From the NCBI GenBank assembly GCA_036557285.1, contig DATBHW010000057.1, forward strand, positions 31,756 to 95,755: a DNA stretch of 64,000 nucleotides, written 5' to 3'. The notes under the pieces were generated by a model. It had not been told where the DNA came from. It did not search any database and saw nothing but the letters and a program-made list of their open reading frames with translations. The position numbers were made by a program, and so were the translations under genes. Shown piece after piece: positions 1-8,028 of this stretch; position 1 is the first letter of the stretch; the number at the start of each line of letters is the position of its first letter. Source of the DNA: Ktedonobacterales bacterium. GTDB taxonomy: Bacteria; Chloroflexota; Ktedonobacteria; Ktedonobacterales; DATBGS01.

Positions 1-582
1 GATGTCGAAGTGCTGGACTTCTGCGGCCCTTTCGAGGTCTTCTCAGTGGCCGCCAAACTCGCGCAAGCGGCTAACAAAGAGCCGCCGCTCACCGTCTTTA
101 CGCTGGCCGAGCGCGCCGATGGGCAGCCCATTCGCTGCGTCGGCGGGCTGCTCGTTCAGCCGCATTACAGCCTCGACAATCATCCGCCCATTGACCTGCT
201 TGTCGTTCCGGGCGGCTGGGGTACGCGCCGCGAGGCCGAGAACCTCCGGCTCATTGACTGGATTCGCAGCCAGGCCACGCGCGCGCAGCTTACTACCTCT
301 GTCTGCACAGGCGCTTTCCTGCTGGGTCGGGCCAGGCTGCTGGAGGGCCACCGCGTCACCACCCACTGGGGCAGCATCGAGCGCCTGCGCGCCAGCCTGC
401 CCGGCGCGACGGTCCTTGAGAATATTCGCTACATTGACGAGGGGAACATTGTCACCTCCGCTGGCATCAGCGCGGGCATAGACATGGCGCTGCATCTCGT
501 CGCGCGCTTGCATGGAGATGACCTTGCTCGCCAGACGGCGCGCCAGATGGAGTACATCCCCGCAGCAGCAGAGAGCGCCTAG
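1..582 (+). CDS. DJ-1/PfpI superfamily protein (AraC-type GATase1-like domain), 5' end missing
   Basis: The frame is open from base 1, so the true start lies outside the window. The visible first residues (DVEVLDFCGPFEVF) match the first beta strand and helix of DJ-1/PfpI domains. The nucleophile elbow is the SVCTGAFLLG motif, with Cys near residue 102, followed by a THWGS segment typical of the GATase1-like domain found at the N-terminus of AraC-type regulators. The protein ends about 75 residues after this motif, so there is no C-terminal helix-turn-helix and it is a stand-alone domain. Family members include isonitrile hydratases, chaperones and proteases; the substrate cannot be told from sequence. 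The next gene follows after about 100 bases on the same strand. Confidence 0.85.
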   Translation, partial: DVEVLDFCGPFEVFSVAAKLAQAANKEPPLTVFTLAERADGQPIRCVGGLLVQPHYSLDNHPPIDLLVVPGGWGTRREAENLRLIDWIRSQATRAQLTTSVCTGAFLLGRARLLEGHRVTTHWGSIERLRASLPGATVLENIRYIDEGNIVTSAGISAGIDMALHLVARLHGDDLARQTARQMEYIPAAAESA

Positions 583-684
583 CCAGGGGCCAGCAAAAGA
601 AGACGCTGGCACAGCGGATGCACAAAGCAGGTGATTATGGTATAGCGTATTCCCTCTCCGCGAGGCGGGAAGGCATCATATTCT

Positions 685-2229
685 TTGGCTGGTTTAGAAG
701 GCACGCGACTCGGACCCTATGAAATAATCCAGCGCATTGGTGGCGGTGGCGTGGCCGAAGTGTACCGCGCCAAACAACTGAGCGCCCTTGGCCGTGAAGC
801 CGCGCTGAAAGTGATCCGTCCAGACTATACGGGAGACCCAACGTTTCGCGCCCGCTTTTTGCGCGAGGCAACCGCCATTTCGCAGCTCTCGCATCCCAAC
901 ATCCTACCCCTGCTCGATTTTGGCGAAGAAAACGGGACACTGTATCTGGTGATGCCGCTCGTCCATGAAGGGTCGCTGCGCGACCTGCTCCAGCGGCGCG
1001 GCGAGGCGCTCCCAGGCGCCGAAGCCATGCCGCTCTTCGCGCAGCTTTGCAATGCGGTGCAATATGCCCACGATCAGGGCATTGTCCACCACGACATTAA
1101 GCCGCAGAACATCTTGCTTCAGCGAGGCTCCCACGTCCTGCTGTCCGACTTTGGCATCGCTCGTGACCGCTTCGCCAGCCACATGACGCTGGCCGGAGCT
1201 GGCCCTGGCGCTATCGAATACATGGCTCCTGAGCAGGCCGTCGGCCAGGCCGACGCGCGCAGCGACATCTACAGCCTGGGCGTCGTTCTCTACCAGATGT
1301 TGACGGGGGCAACGCCCTATTCAGGCAGCGAACCCCTGCATGTCCTCTTCAATCAAACGAGCGAGCCTATGCCCGACCCGCGCAGGTATGCCCCTAACCT
1401 CTCAACTGAGCTTGTTCAGGCGCTCCAGATAGCCCTGGCAAAAGAACCGCAGGACCGCTTCGTGAGCGCAGCGGCGTTCAGGCAGGCCGTTCAGCAAGCG
1501 AGTGGCATCATCAAATTCCCGCAGGCTGCTGGTCAGGCCATCTGGCCGGGCGGCCCAGGAGCCATCCCGTCAGCATCGTCAGAAACCCTGGCGACTCGAC
1601 CCTATCAGAGCGGCAACGCGGCGCCCACAGGAGCGCCTCCTGCTGGGCCGCTGGTCATACCGCCTGTAGCCGAACGCGGCTGGCCCGGTCAGCCCCCTCA
1701 GAGAGAGGCATGGCACGACGCGCCCACCTGGGCCGGACAGGACGACTTCTGGCGACACCATGAGGCTGGCGGTGGTCAGCCGCCCGGCTATGATGGCCCG
1801 CCGCCCGGAGGAGGAGGCCCGCCCGACGACCACGACCACAGGCGCGGACACGGATCGCTGCTGGTCGCGCTGATCGTCGCGCTCGTCTTAGTGATCGCCG
1901 TTTCTTCCATTGCCTATGGTTACTTCGGCCTGGGATGGCTGCGCCCCAGCGCAGGCAGTTCTGGCGGGCAACCAGTCACGCCATCGCCCACGCCCACGTC
2001 GCAGCCAACCAATACACCGACACCAACGCCAACATATCCGCCGCCATCACCATCGCCAACCACACCAGAGCCTTCCCCGTCTCCGTCTCCGTCGCCAGGC
2101 ACACCGGAGCCTTCGCCGACTACGCCATCGCCTGGCCCATCGCCCAGCCCACCATCGTCCCCTGAGTCCAGCCCGACACCTGGCCCTACAACGCCTTCGG
2201 AATCGCCCACCCCAACGACTGGCTCATAA
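685..2229 (+). CDS. PknB-type membrane Ser/Thr protein kinase, non-RD, with Pro/Ser/Thr tail only (kinase 1)
   Basis: The protein has 514 residues. An N-terminal kinase domain (about 10-270) carries the glycine loop IGGGGVAEV, the ATP lysine in ALKVI, DFG (LSDFGIAR) and the APE motif (YMAPEQ). The catalytic loop reads HHD at residues 135-137 instead of HRD, so this is a non-RD kinase and may not be controlled by activation-loop phosphorylation in the usual way. A Pro/Gly-rich linker, one membrane helix (about 390-415) and an external Pro/Ser/Thr tail follow; there is no folded sensor domain. The TTG start is chosen because it gives the same MAGLEGTRLG N-terminus as the two kinases downstream. 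It is the first of three tandem paralogs, each separately spaced, and is probably a diverged duplicate. Confidence 0.93.
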   Translation: MAGLEGTRLGPYEIIQRIGGGGVAEVYRAKQLSALGREAALKVIRPDYTGDPTFRARFLREATAISQLSHPNILPLLDFGEENGTLYLVMPLVHEGSLRDLLQRRGEALPGAEAMPLFAQLCNAVQYAHDQGIVHHDIKPQNILLQRGSHVLLSDFGIARDRFASHMTLAGAGPGAIEYMAPEQAVGQADARSDIYSLGVVLYQMLTGATPYSGSEPLHVLFNQTSEPMPDPRRYAPNLSTELVQALQIALAKEPQDRFVSAAAFRQAVQQASGIIKFPQAAGQAIWPGGPGAIPSASSETLATRPYQSGNAAPTGAPPAGPLVIPPVAERGWPGQPPQREAWHDAPTWAGQDDFWRHHEAGGGQPPGYDGPPPGGGGPPDDHDHRRGHGSLLVALIVALVLVIAVSSIAYGYFGLGWLRPSAGSSGGQPVTPSPTPTSQPTNTPTPTPTYPPPSPSPTTPEPSPSPSPSPGTPEPSPTTPSPGPSPSPPSSPESSPTPGPTTPSESPTPTTGS

Positions 2230-2353
2230 GAATGCCTCACAAAACCAACGGTTGGCCCCACCCCTGCCGCCTGGAAGGACGGCGCTACAACCCCGCCCCT
2301 GCTCGTGCGGAGGTTGTGTGAGGCGCTCTAAGGCGGCCCTGGCCCCTCATCAT

Positions 2354-2536
2354 CTGTAGCGCCGCTGCGACAGCACGCTTTCCCTGAGAGTTGTTCGAGG
2401 GGCAGCGGGCGCAGGCTGCGCCACACCCCCGCCCGCGCCAGCACGGAGGCTGGCGGTACACGCAAGAGGCCGCCGCGTGTACCGCCGCCGTCCCTGGCGG
2501 CGAGCGTTCAGCCGCCAGGGACGGCGGCGCTACAAG
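2354..2536. repeat. Palindromic intergenic repeat, copy 1 (compound)
   Basis: This compound copy begins with CTGTAGCGCCGC. It contains a perfect 18-base inverted repeat (2484-2501 with 2511-2528, core GTCCCT/AGGGAC, 9-base loop) and ends GGCGGCGCTACAAG. A second perfect 12-base inverted repeat (GGCGGTACACGC / GCGTGTACCGCC) lies just before it. It belongs to the same family as seven other copies in this window. No protein is supported in this stretch. Confidence 0.8.
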
Positions 2537-2585
2537 TATGCTGCTTCCATCCGGGTGCGGCATGCCGAAATAGTGAGCGATCTCG

Positions 2586-2614
2586 CAGACAGGCTAACAG
2601 AGGTATGCTATAAT
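2586..2614 (+). promoter_or_regulatory. Probable sigma70-type promoter for kinase 2
   Basis: A perfect TATAAT lies at 2609-2614. A weak -35 candidate (CAGACA, four matches to TTGACA) lies 17 bases upstream at 2586-2591. The -10 box is about 74 bases ahead of the start codon at 2688. Confidence 0.5.
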
Positions 2615-2687
2615 CAAACCTGCAAAAATACAGAGCCGGTAGAGCGGCTCACGGTATGTATCGCTGCTGCGGGCAGGAGGGTTTTGT

Positions 2688-4466
2688 ATGGCTGGCCTGG
2701 AAGGGACGCGCCTGGGCGCGTATGAGCTTATCGAGCGGATTGGGAGCGGCGGGATGGCCGAGGTCTATCGCGCCAGGCAGCTTACCGCCTTTGGCCGCGA
2801 GGTAGCGATCAAGATCATTCGCGTGGGTTTCAGCGAAAATAGCTCATTTCGTGAGCGTTTTCTGCGAGAGGCCCAGGCTGTCTCCAAGCTCTCGCATCCC
2901 AATATTTTGCCGCTCATCGAGTTTGGCGAAGAAAACGAAACGCTGTATCTCGTCATGCCACTGGCCCGCGAGGGTACGCTGCGCGATCTGCTCAAGCAGC
3001 GCAACGGCCCGCTGGCGCTGGATGAAACCATCCTTATTTTCACCCAGTTGTGCGAGGCCGTACAGTACGCCCACGAAGAAGGCATCATCCATCGAGACAT
3101 CAAACCTCAGAACGTGCTGCTTCAGCGGCGCTCCCATGTCCTGCTCGCTGACTTTGGCATCGCGCGCGATACCGCAGAAACGCAGCATATGACGACCACA
3201 GGCGCGGGCATTGGCACTGTCGAATACATGGCGCCAGAACAGGCTATCGGCCAGGCCGACGCGCGCAGCGACATCTACAGCCTGGGCATCGTTCTCTATC
3301 AGTTGCTCACCGGCTCCGTCCCCTATTCGGGCAGCACCCCCTTCCAGGTCTTGATGAAGCATACCAATGACGCGCTGCCCGATCCACGCCTGTTGAACCC
3401 CAGCCTGCCCGCCGAGATCGTGCAGGTGTTGCAAAGCGCGCTGGCGAAAGACCCGAATCGTCGCTTTCACAGCGCGCAGGCGCTGGGGCGCGCGGTCCAG
3501 CAAGTGCGGCCCGATGCAGCGGCGGGCGCGGCTGGAGCCGCTGGCGCTCATCAGCCGCCGATCTCGATTGCGCCCCCACCCAAGTCGCTGACTAAACAGA
3601 CCACCTGGCATGGACAGGATTTCAGGGATATGCCGGTTGAGGGGCCGCCGCAAGAGTTTCCCAGCGGCCCCGCGCCGGTCGGGCCAGGCGGCATGACCGG
3701 CGCGACTGGCCGCCAGGGACCGCCCGCAGGCTGGGCCAACGTTTCGCCTGAAGGGGCAGACTACGATCAGCCTACCTGGAATACCACAGGCGGCAGAGCG
3801 GCAATGACCGGCGCGGGCTGGCAGCAGCGGGGGCGCGCTGGCCCGCCGCCCTATGCTGGCGGGGGCCAGTTTCCTCCGCCGTCCGGTCCCCGGCGCAGGC
3901 GTGGCCCGCTCATTGCCGCGCTGATAGGCGCGCTGGTCCTGGCCGTGATTCTCTCTTCGGTGGCCGTCGCCTATGGCCTGTTTGGCTCAAAATCCAACGG
4001 CCAGACCGCCAATCAGGGCGGCGTGACGGTGACGGCTCAGCCAACAGCCACACCCACAGCGACAGCCACCGCGACGGCGACGGCCACCGCCACACCAACG
4101 CCCACGCCAACCCCGACGCGCACGCCGACGCCAACGCCGACGCATACTCCAACGCCACCAGCCATTCCACCACCGCCAGCGCTACTCTCCCCAGCGAATG
4201 GGGCGTCGTTCAGTAATTTCCCTCGTACAACCACCCTTACCTGGCGATCTGTGTATGGCGCAACTTCATACGTCGTACAAATCTACTTCGCGGGAGGCAA
4301 TTCGTGCTCCGATCCACTTACCGCCTACTCACCGGTAACGGTAACCGGAACCAGCTACACATTCGACTTTGTAGGCAAGCAAGCGGGCTGCTGGAAGGTC
4401 GCATCCGTAGGCTCAGGGGGCCAGGGGTCTTTCAGTCCATTATGGCAGTTTGTTTATACCGTCTAG
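2688..4466 (+). CDS. PknB-type membrane Ser/Thr protein kinase with FN3-like external domain (kinase 2)
   Basis: The protein has 592 residues, and AGGAGG sits eight bases before the ATG. The kinase domain (about 10-270) is complete: IGSGGMAEV loop, Lys42, canonical HRD at 135-137 with DIKPQN, DFGIAR and YMAPEQ. After a Gly/Pro-rich juxtamembrane linker comes one membrane helix (about 407-432), then a Thr-Pro/Thr-Ala repeat stalk (about 445-500). The C-terminal domain of about 95 residues starts LLSPANGASF and contains LTWRSVYGATSYVVQI, typical of fibronectin type III-like sandwiches in bacterial surface proteins. It has two cysteines (GGNSCSDP, KQAGCWKV) that may form a disulfide outside the cell. 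The architecture suggests an envelope sensor kinase whose ligand is unknown. Confidence 0.95.
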   Translation: MAGLEGTRLGAYELIERIGSGGMAEVYRARQLTAFGREVAIKIIRVGFSENSSFRERFLREAQAVSKLSHPNILPLIEFGEENETLYLVMPLAREGTLRDLLKQRNGPLALDETILIFTQLCEAVQYAHEEGIIHRDIKPQNVLLQRRSHVLLADFGIARDTAETQHMTTTGAGIGTVEYMAPEQAIGQADARSDIYSLGIVLYQLLTGSVPYSGSTPFQVLMKHTNDALPDPRLLNPSLPAEIVQVLQSALAKDPNRRFHSAQALGRAVQQVRPDAAAGAAGAAGAHQPPISIAPPPKSLTKQTTWHGQDFRDMPVEGPPQEFPSGPAPVGPGGMTGATGRQGPPAGWANVSPEGADYDQPTWNTTGGRAAMTGAGWQQRGRAGPPPYAGGGQFPPPSGPRRRRGPLIAALIGALVLAVILSSVAVAYGLFGSKSNGQTANQGGVTVTAQPTATPTATATATATATATPTPTPTPTRTPTPTPTHTPTPPAIPPPPALLSPANGASFSNFPRTTTLTWRSVYGATSYVVQIYFAGGNSCSDPLTAYSPVTVTGTSYTFDFVGKQAGCWKVASVGSGGQGSFSPLWQFVYTV

Positions 4467-4537
4467 TCCCTGCTCTCATCAGTAGGCGCTAATGTTCATC
4501 ACTATGATGCTGGCACTCAGCCAGGAGAAGACGTTCT

Positions 4538-6229
4538 ATGGCAGGACTAGAGGGGACGCGCCTGGGGGATTACGAACTGGTCGAGCAGATCGGCAGCGGC
4601 GGCATGGCCGAAGTCTATCGCGCCAGGCAGTTGACCGCCTTTAGCCGCGAGGTCGCCGTGAAAGTAATCCGCCCCGGCTTCAGCGAAAAAGAAGAGTTTC
4701 GCGCCCGCTTTCTGCGCGAAGCCCAGTCCATTTCGCGCCTCTCGCATCCCAACATCCTGCCGCTCATCGAGTTTGGCGAAGAAGACCAGGCGCTCTATCT
4801 GGTGATGCCGCTCGTCCGCGAAGGCACGCTGCGCGATCTCATCAGGCAGCGCAACAGGCCGCTGCCTCTGGAAGAGGCGCGGCCTCTGTTCACCCAGTTG
4901 TGCGGCGCGGTCCACTACGCCCACAGCCAGGGCATCATCCACCGCGACATCAAGCCGCAGAACGTCCTTTTGCAGCAGCATACGCACGTCCTGCTGGCCG
5001 ATTTTGGCATCGCCCGTGATCGCAGCGAAAAGACGATTACGGCCACCGGAGCGGGCGTCGGCTCAGCCGAATATATGGCCCCGGAACAGGCGATGGGGCA
5101 GGCCGACACGCGCAGCGACATCTACAGCCTGGGCATTGTCCTCTACCAGATGCTTACCGGCTCGGTCCCCTATTCAGGCAGCACCCCGCTTCAGGTGTTG
5201 ATGAAGCACACCACCGCGCCCCTGCCCGATCCGCGCACGCTCAACCCCAGCCTTTCCCCGCGCATCGTGGAGGCGCTGCAAACGGCGCTGGCGAAAGACC
5301 GCGATGAACGCTTCCAGAGCGCCCAGGCGCTGGCGCGAGCCGTACAGGAGGCCCAGGCAGAAGCCGCTTCTTCTCCGGCGTCAAGCGCGCCTGCCTGGCA
5401 GCCATCAAACCAATTTATCCAGCCGCCGGCGGGGGCGTCATTTCCCCCGCCCGCGTCGTCACATTACGCTGACCTGGCGACCCCCTACGAGCAGAGCAGC
5501 GCGGCGCCCACGCCAGCATCTTCCCCCGGCTCCTATGACACCAGGCCCGCCAGCAATTATGGCCCGCCGCCTGGGAGCATGGCCCCGTCGAGCCAGCCCA
5601 TTGTCAGCCCGGCGCTTCCGATAAAGCCGCCGCCCCGGAAGAAGAAAACCGGCCTGATCGCGCTGATCTCGGCTCTGGCGCTGGTCGTGCTGCTGGGCGG
5701 TATGCTGCTCGCGCTCGGCCTGACGGGGAACGGCCCCTTCGGTTCTCTCGGCGCAAACCTCCAGACGACGCCCACACCGACGACAGGGCCGATCCCAACT
5801 GGCTTCAAGCTCTACACGCACACCGATCACAGCTTCAGCATCATTTATCCAACTGCGTCCGGCTGGTCAATGAAGGCAGCCATTACGGTGAATGGCTCAG
5901 GCGAAGAGTTCGACGGACCGGCGAGCCAGGTGGTGCAAGTCGTCAACGGTGGCTCTGCGCAATCATCAGATACCGGCTCCAACGACGACGCTTTCTGCGT
6001 TGTCTTTGGGGCTACCACCAACGGCCACACCACCGTCACTCTCGCCGGGCAGCAGTGGACACGGGAGGAGTGCGACAGTTTTGGCGGCATCGCTCACGCC
6101 ATCGTCGAAACGATAGTCTATAAGGGCCAGCTCTATCTGCTCTCTTACGCCTCGACCACAGGCAGCTTTGACAGCAATCGCCGCCAGTACTTCACACAGA
6201 TGGAGCAGAGCTTCACATTCCTGACCTGA
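4538..6229 (+). CDS. PknB-type membrane Ser/Thr protein kinase with PsbP-like external domain (kinase 3)
   Basis: The protein has 563 residues, and an AGGAGA element precedes the ATG. The kinase domain is intact: IGSGGMAEV, AVKVI lysine, HRD at 135-137, DFGIAR, YMAPEQ. The linker is proline-rich, and the membrane helix is about 372-396 (LIALISALALVVLLGG). The external part of about 140 residues begins GFKLYTHTDHSFSIIYP and ends FTQMEQSFTFLT, a pattern of PsbP-like beta-sandwich domains found in Chloroflexota lipoproteins and kinases. It contains two cysteines (DDAFCVV, TREECDSF). It differs from kinases 1 and 2 mainly in this sensor module. The deacetylase gene follows after 26 bases, so the two may be co-transcribed. 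Confidence 0.95.
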   Translation: MAGLEGTRLGDYELVEQIGSGGMAEVYRARQLTAFSREVAVKVIRPGFSEKEEFRARFLREAQSISRLSHPNILPLIEFGEEDQALYLVMPLVREGTLRDLIRQRNRPLPLEEARPLFTQLCGAVHYAHSQGIIHRDIKPQNVLLQQHTHVLLADFGIARDRSEKTITATGAGVGSAEYMAPEQAMGQADTRSDIYSLGIVLYQMLTGSVPYSGSTPLQVLMKHTTAPLPDPRTLNPSLSPRIVEALQTALAKDRDERFQSAQALARAVQEAQAEAASSPASSAPAWQPSNQFIQPPAGASFPPPASSHYADLATPYEQSSAAPTPASSPGSYDTRPASNYGPPPGSMAPSSQPIVSPALPIKPPPRKKKTGLIALISALALVVLLGGMLLALGLTGNGPFGSLGANLQTTPTPTTGPIPTGFKLYTHTDHSFSIIYPTASGWSMKAAITVNGSGEEFDGPASQVVQVVNGGSAQSSDTGSNDDAFCVVFGATTNGHTTVTLAGQQWTREECDSFGGIAHAIVETIVYKGQLYLLSYASTTGSFDSNRRQYFTQMEQSFTFLT

Positions 6230-6255
6230 ATCCTGATTGATCAAGGAGGCGACCT

Positions 6256-7227
6256 ATGGCTGCTCGCCAACCGCCGCCGTTTTATCGCCGCTTTCTGTTT
6301 CTTGCTATCTTAGTTGCTGTGCTGCTGACGCTGCTGGTCATTAGCGACAGCAGACCATCGAGTCTGGCGCAGCAGCCAGCCAGGCCAACCGCCACACCTA
6401 CGCCCACACCAACCCCCACGCCCCCGCCCCCGCTGGTGTATCTGGCGGCGCATGGCAATCCGAAACTGCACGAAATCGCCCTGACCTTTGATGATGGCCC
6501 TTCCGCTGGCTACACCCGCGCGATCCTCAATGTCCTCCAGCACTATCACGTCCTGGCAACCTTCTTTATGCTGGGTATATGGGTGCAGCGTTATCCCGAT
6601 CTGGCGCGCGCAGTGGTGGCTGCTGGGGATGCAGTGGGCGATCACACCTGGAATCACCTCGATCTCACCACGCTGAGCGCCCATCAGATCACTCAGCAGC
6701 TTACCAATACGCGCAATATCATCCAGCAGGTGACAGGCGTTCACCCCTATGTGTTCCGCCCACCCTACGAAGCCTATAATCGCCAGGTACTTGACATCGC
6801 GCACTCGCTCAAGCTCTCGACGATCTTATGGAACATTGACCCCCATGATTGGGCGCGCCCTGGCGTCGGCTCCATCATCAGTACGGTGCGCGTCAACGCG
6901 AAGAACGGGGCTATCATTCTGATGCACGATGGCGGTGGGGACCGCTCACAAACGGTAAAGGCGCTGCCCACCATCATCGAACAATTGCAGAAGCGCGGCT
7001 TTACCTTTGTGACCATCCCGCAACTGCTGGTCCACCTGACGTCAGGCAGCAACGCTCAACTGGCTCAGGAGAGTCTCAAACCAAATCCGGTTAAAGAGCA
7101 GCTTTGCGCGTGCGGCGCCAGCAGGGAGGCTGGCGAAGGGGGCGCAGAGGCAAAGGCTGCTTGTCAGCGCGAACGTTTGCTCAGGCCAGCGGTTCGCCGC
7201 CAGGGACGGCGGCGGTACACGCAATAG
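6256..7227 (+). CDS. Membrane-anchored polysaccharide deacetylase (NodB/CE4 fold)
   Basis: The protein has 323 residues, with AAGGAGG just before the ATG. One signal-anchor helix (about 12-32, FLFLAILVAVLLTLLVIS) is followed by a short Thr-Pro linker and the NodB domain. All five CE4 motifs are visible: TFDDGPS, the metal-binding GDHTWNH, RPPYE, WNIDPHDW and LMHDGG. The family removes N- or O-acetyl groups from peptidoglycan, chitin-like or other surface polymers. Position behind three sensor kinases suggests a role in envelope remodelling, which is inference. The last roughly 45 residues lie beyond the catalytic domain and are translated from a member of the palindromic repeat family, giving an Arg/Ala-rich tail unlike the rest of the protein. 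Confidence 0.93.
   Translation: MAARQPPPFYRRFLFLAILVAVLLTLLVISDSRPSSLAQQPARPTATPTPTPTPTPPPPLVYLAAHGNPKLHEIALTFDDGPSAGYTRAILNVLQHYHVLATFFMLGIWVQRYPDLARAVVAAGDAVGDHTWNHLDLTTLSAHQITQQLTNTRNIIQQVTGVHPYVFRPPYEAYNRQVLDIAHSLKLSTILWNIDPHDWARPGVGSIISTVRVNAKNGAIILMHDGGGDRSQTVKALPTIIEQLQKRGFTFVTIPQLLVHLTSGSNAQLAQESLKPNPVKEQLCACGASREAGEGGAEAKAACQRERLLRPAVRRQGRRRYTQ
7100..7226. repeat. Palindromic repeat copy 2, degenerate, inside the 3' end of the deacetylase gene
   Basis: The segment carries one recognisable arm, CGCCGCCAGGGACGGCGGCG followed by GTACACGC, near 7196-7222, and preceding sequence (GCGCCAGCAGGGAGGCTGGCG and CAGGCCAGCGG-like stretches) resembling the inner part of copies 1 and 8. It is read through in frame by the deacetylase. 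Confidence 0.6.
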
Positions 7228-7254
7228 CCCACGCGCCAGTTTTGCCAGACGCGC

Positions 7255-8019
7255 TCAGAAATAATGAGAAGTGATGCCGCCATCCACGACCATCACGGCT
7301 CCGGTGGTCCAGCTTGCCTCATCGGAGGCCAGATAGAGCGCCAGATAGACAATATCTTCCGGCGCGCCAAAGCGGCCCAGGGGGATACGGTTCAGCCGCT
7401 TGCTGCGCTCTTCCTCGCTGGTCCAGAGGGTACGCAAGAGCGCCGTCTCAATCGGCCCCGGGCAGATGACGTTGGCGCGAATCCCCTGCCTGGCATATTG
7501 CACCGCCAGCGATTTCGTCAGCGAGATCATCCCGCCTTTGCTGGCCGTGTAGGCATCCTGCGGCACAGTGCAGCCCAGCAGCGCGACGAACGAGGCGATA
7601 TTGATGATCGAGCCGCCGCCAGTCTTCACCATCTCAGGAACAGCGTATTTGCAGCAGAAAAAGGCGCTTTTGAGGTTCACATCCAGCACCTTATCCCACG
7701 TTTGCTCACTTATATCGGTGACAGAGCCGTCATCGGCAGGCATGATGCCCGCATTGTTATAGAGGATGTGCAGCGCCCCGAAACGCTCGACGGTCGCCGC
7801 GACCATGCGCCGCACCTGCGCTTCATCGGCCACGTTCACCGGCACAAACAGCGCGTCGCCGCCCGCCAAGCGAATCTCGGCCACCGTCTCTTCGCCCGTT
7901 TTCGTGTCCAGGTCGGCCACCGCCACTTTTGCGCCCTCACGCGCAAAGAGCAACGCCGCCGCGCGGCCCATGCCGCTGCCCGCGCCGGTAATGATCGCTA
8001 CTTTATTGGCTAATCGCAT
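7255..8019 (-). CDS. Short-chain dehydrogenase/reductase (classical SDR)
   Basis: The protein has 254 residues, the usual length for classical SDRs. It has the TGAGSGMGRAAA cofactor loop near the N-terminus, an acidic residue after beta2 (VADLD) that favours NAD(H), the NNAG motif, a catalytic Ser-Tyr-Lys set (Tyr in DAYTASKGG) and the C-terminal signature TGAVMVVDGG. The specific substrate is unclear; the closest general description is a 3-oxoacyl-ACP reductase or glucose-dehydrogenase-like oxidoreductase. It starts nine bases after the glutamine-synthetase-like gene on the same strand, so the two form an operon and may act in one amine or amino-acid catabolic route (inference). Confidence 0.9.
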   Translation of the reverse strand: MRLANKVAIITGAGSGMGRAAALLFAREGAKVAVADLDTKTGEETVAEIRLAGGDALFVPVNVADEAQVRRMVAATVERFGALHILYNNAGIMPADDGSVTDISEQTWDKVLDVNLKSAFFCCKYAVPEMVKTGGGSIINIASFVALLGCTVPQDAYTASKGGMISLTKSLAVQYARQGIRANVICPGPIETALLRTLWTSEEERSKRLNRIPLGRFGAPEDIVYLALYLASDEASWTTGAVMVVDGGITSHYF

Positions 8020-8028
8020 GCGTATCCT

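Noticed and set aside
1920..2261. Long Gly/Val-rich frame on the minus strand opposite the kinase 1 tail
   Set aside because: It is the antisense of the Pro/Ser/Thr tail codons, low in complexity and without an SD; the plus-strand kinase is clearly the gene.
4040..4165. Tandem ACNCCN repeats in kinase 2 as a non-coding repeat array
   Set aside because: The repeat stays in frame and encodes a Thr-Pro stalk between membrane helix and external domain, as in the two sister kinases.
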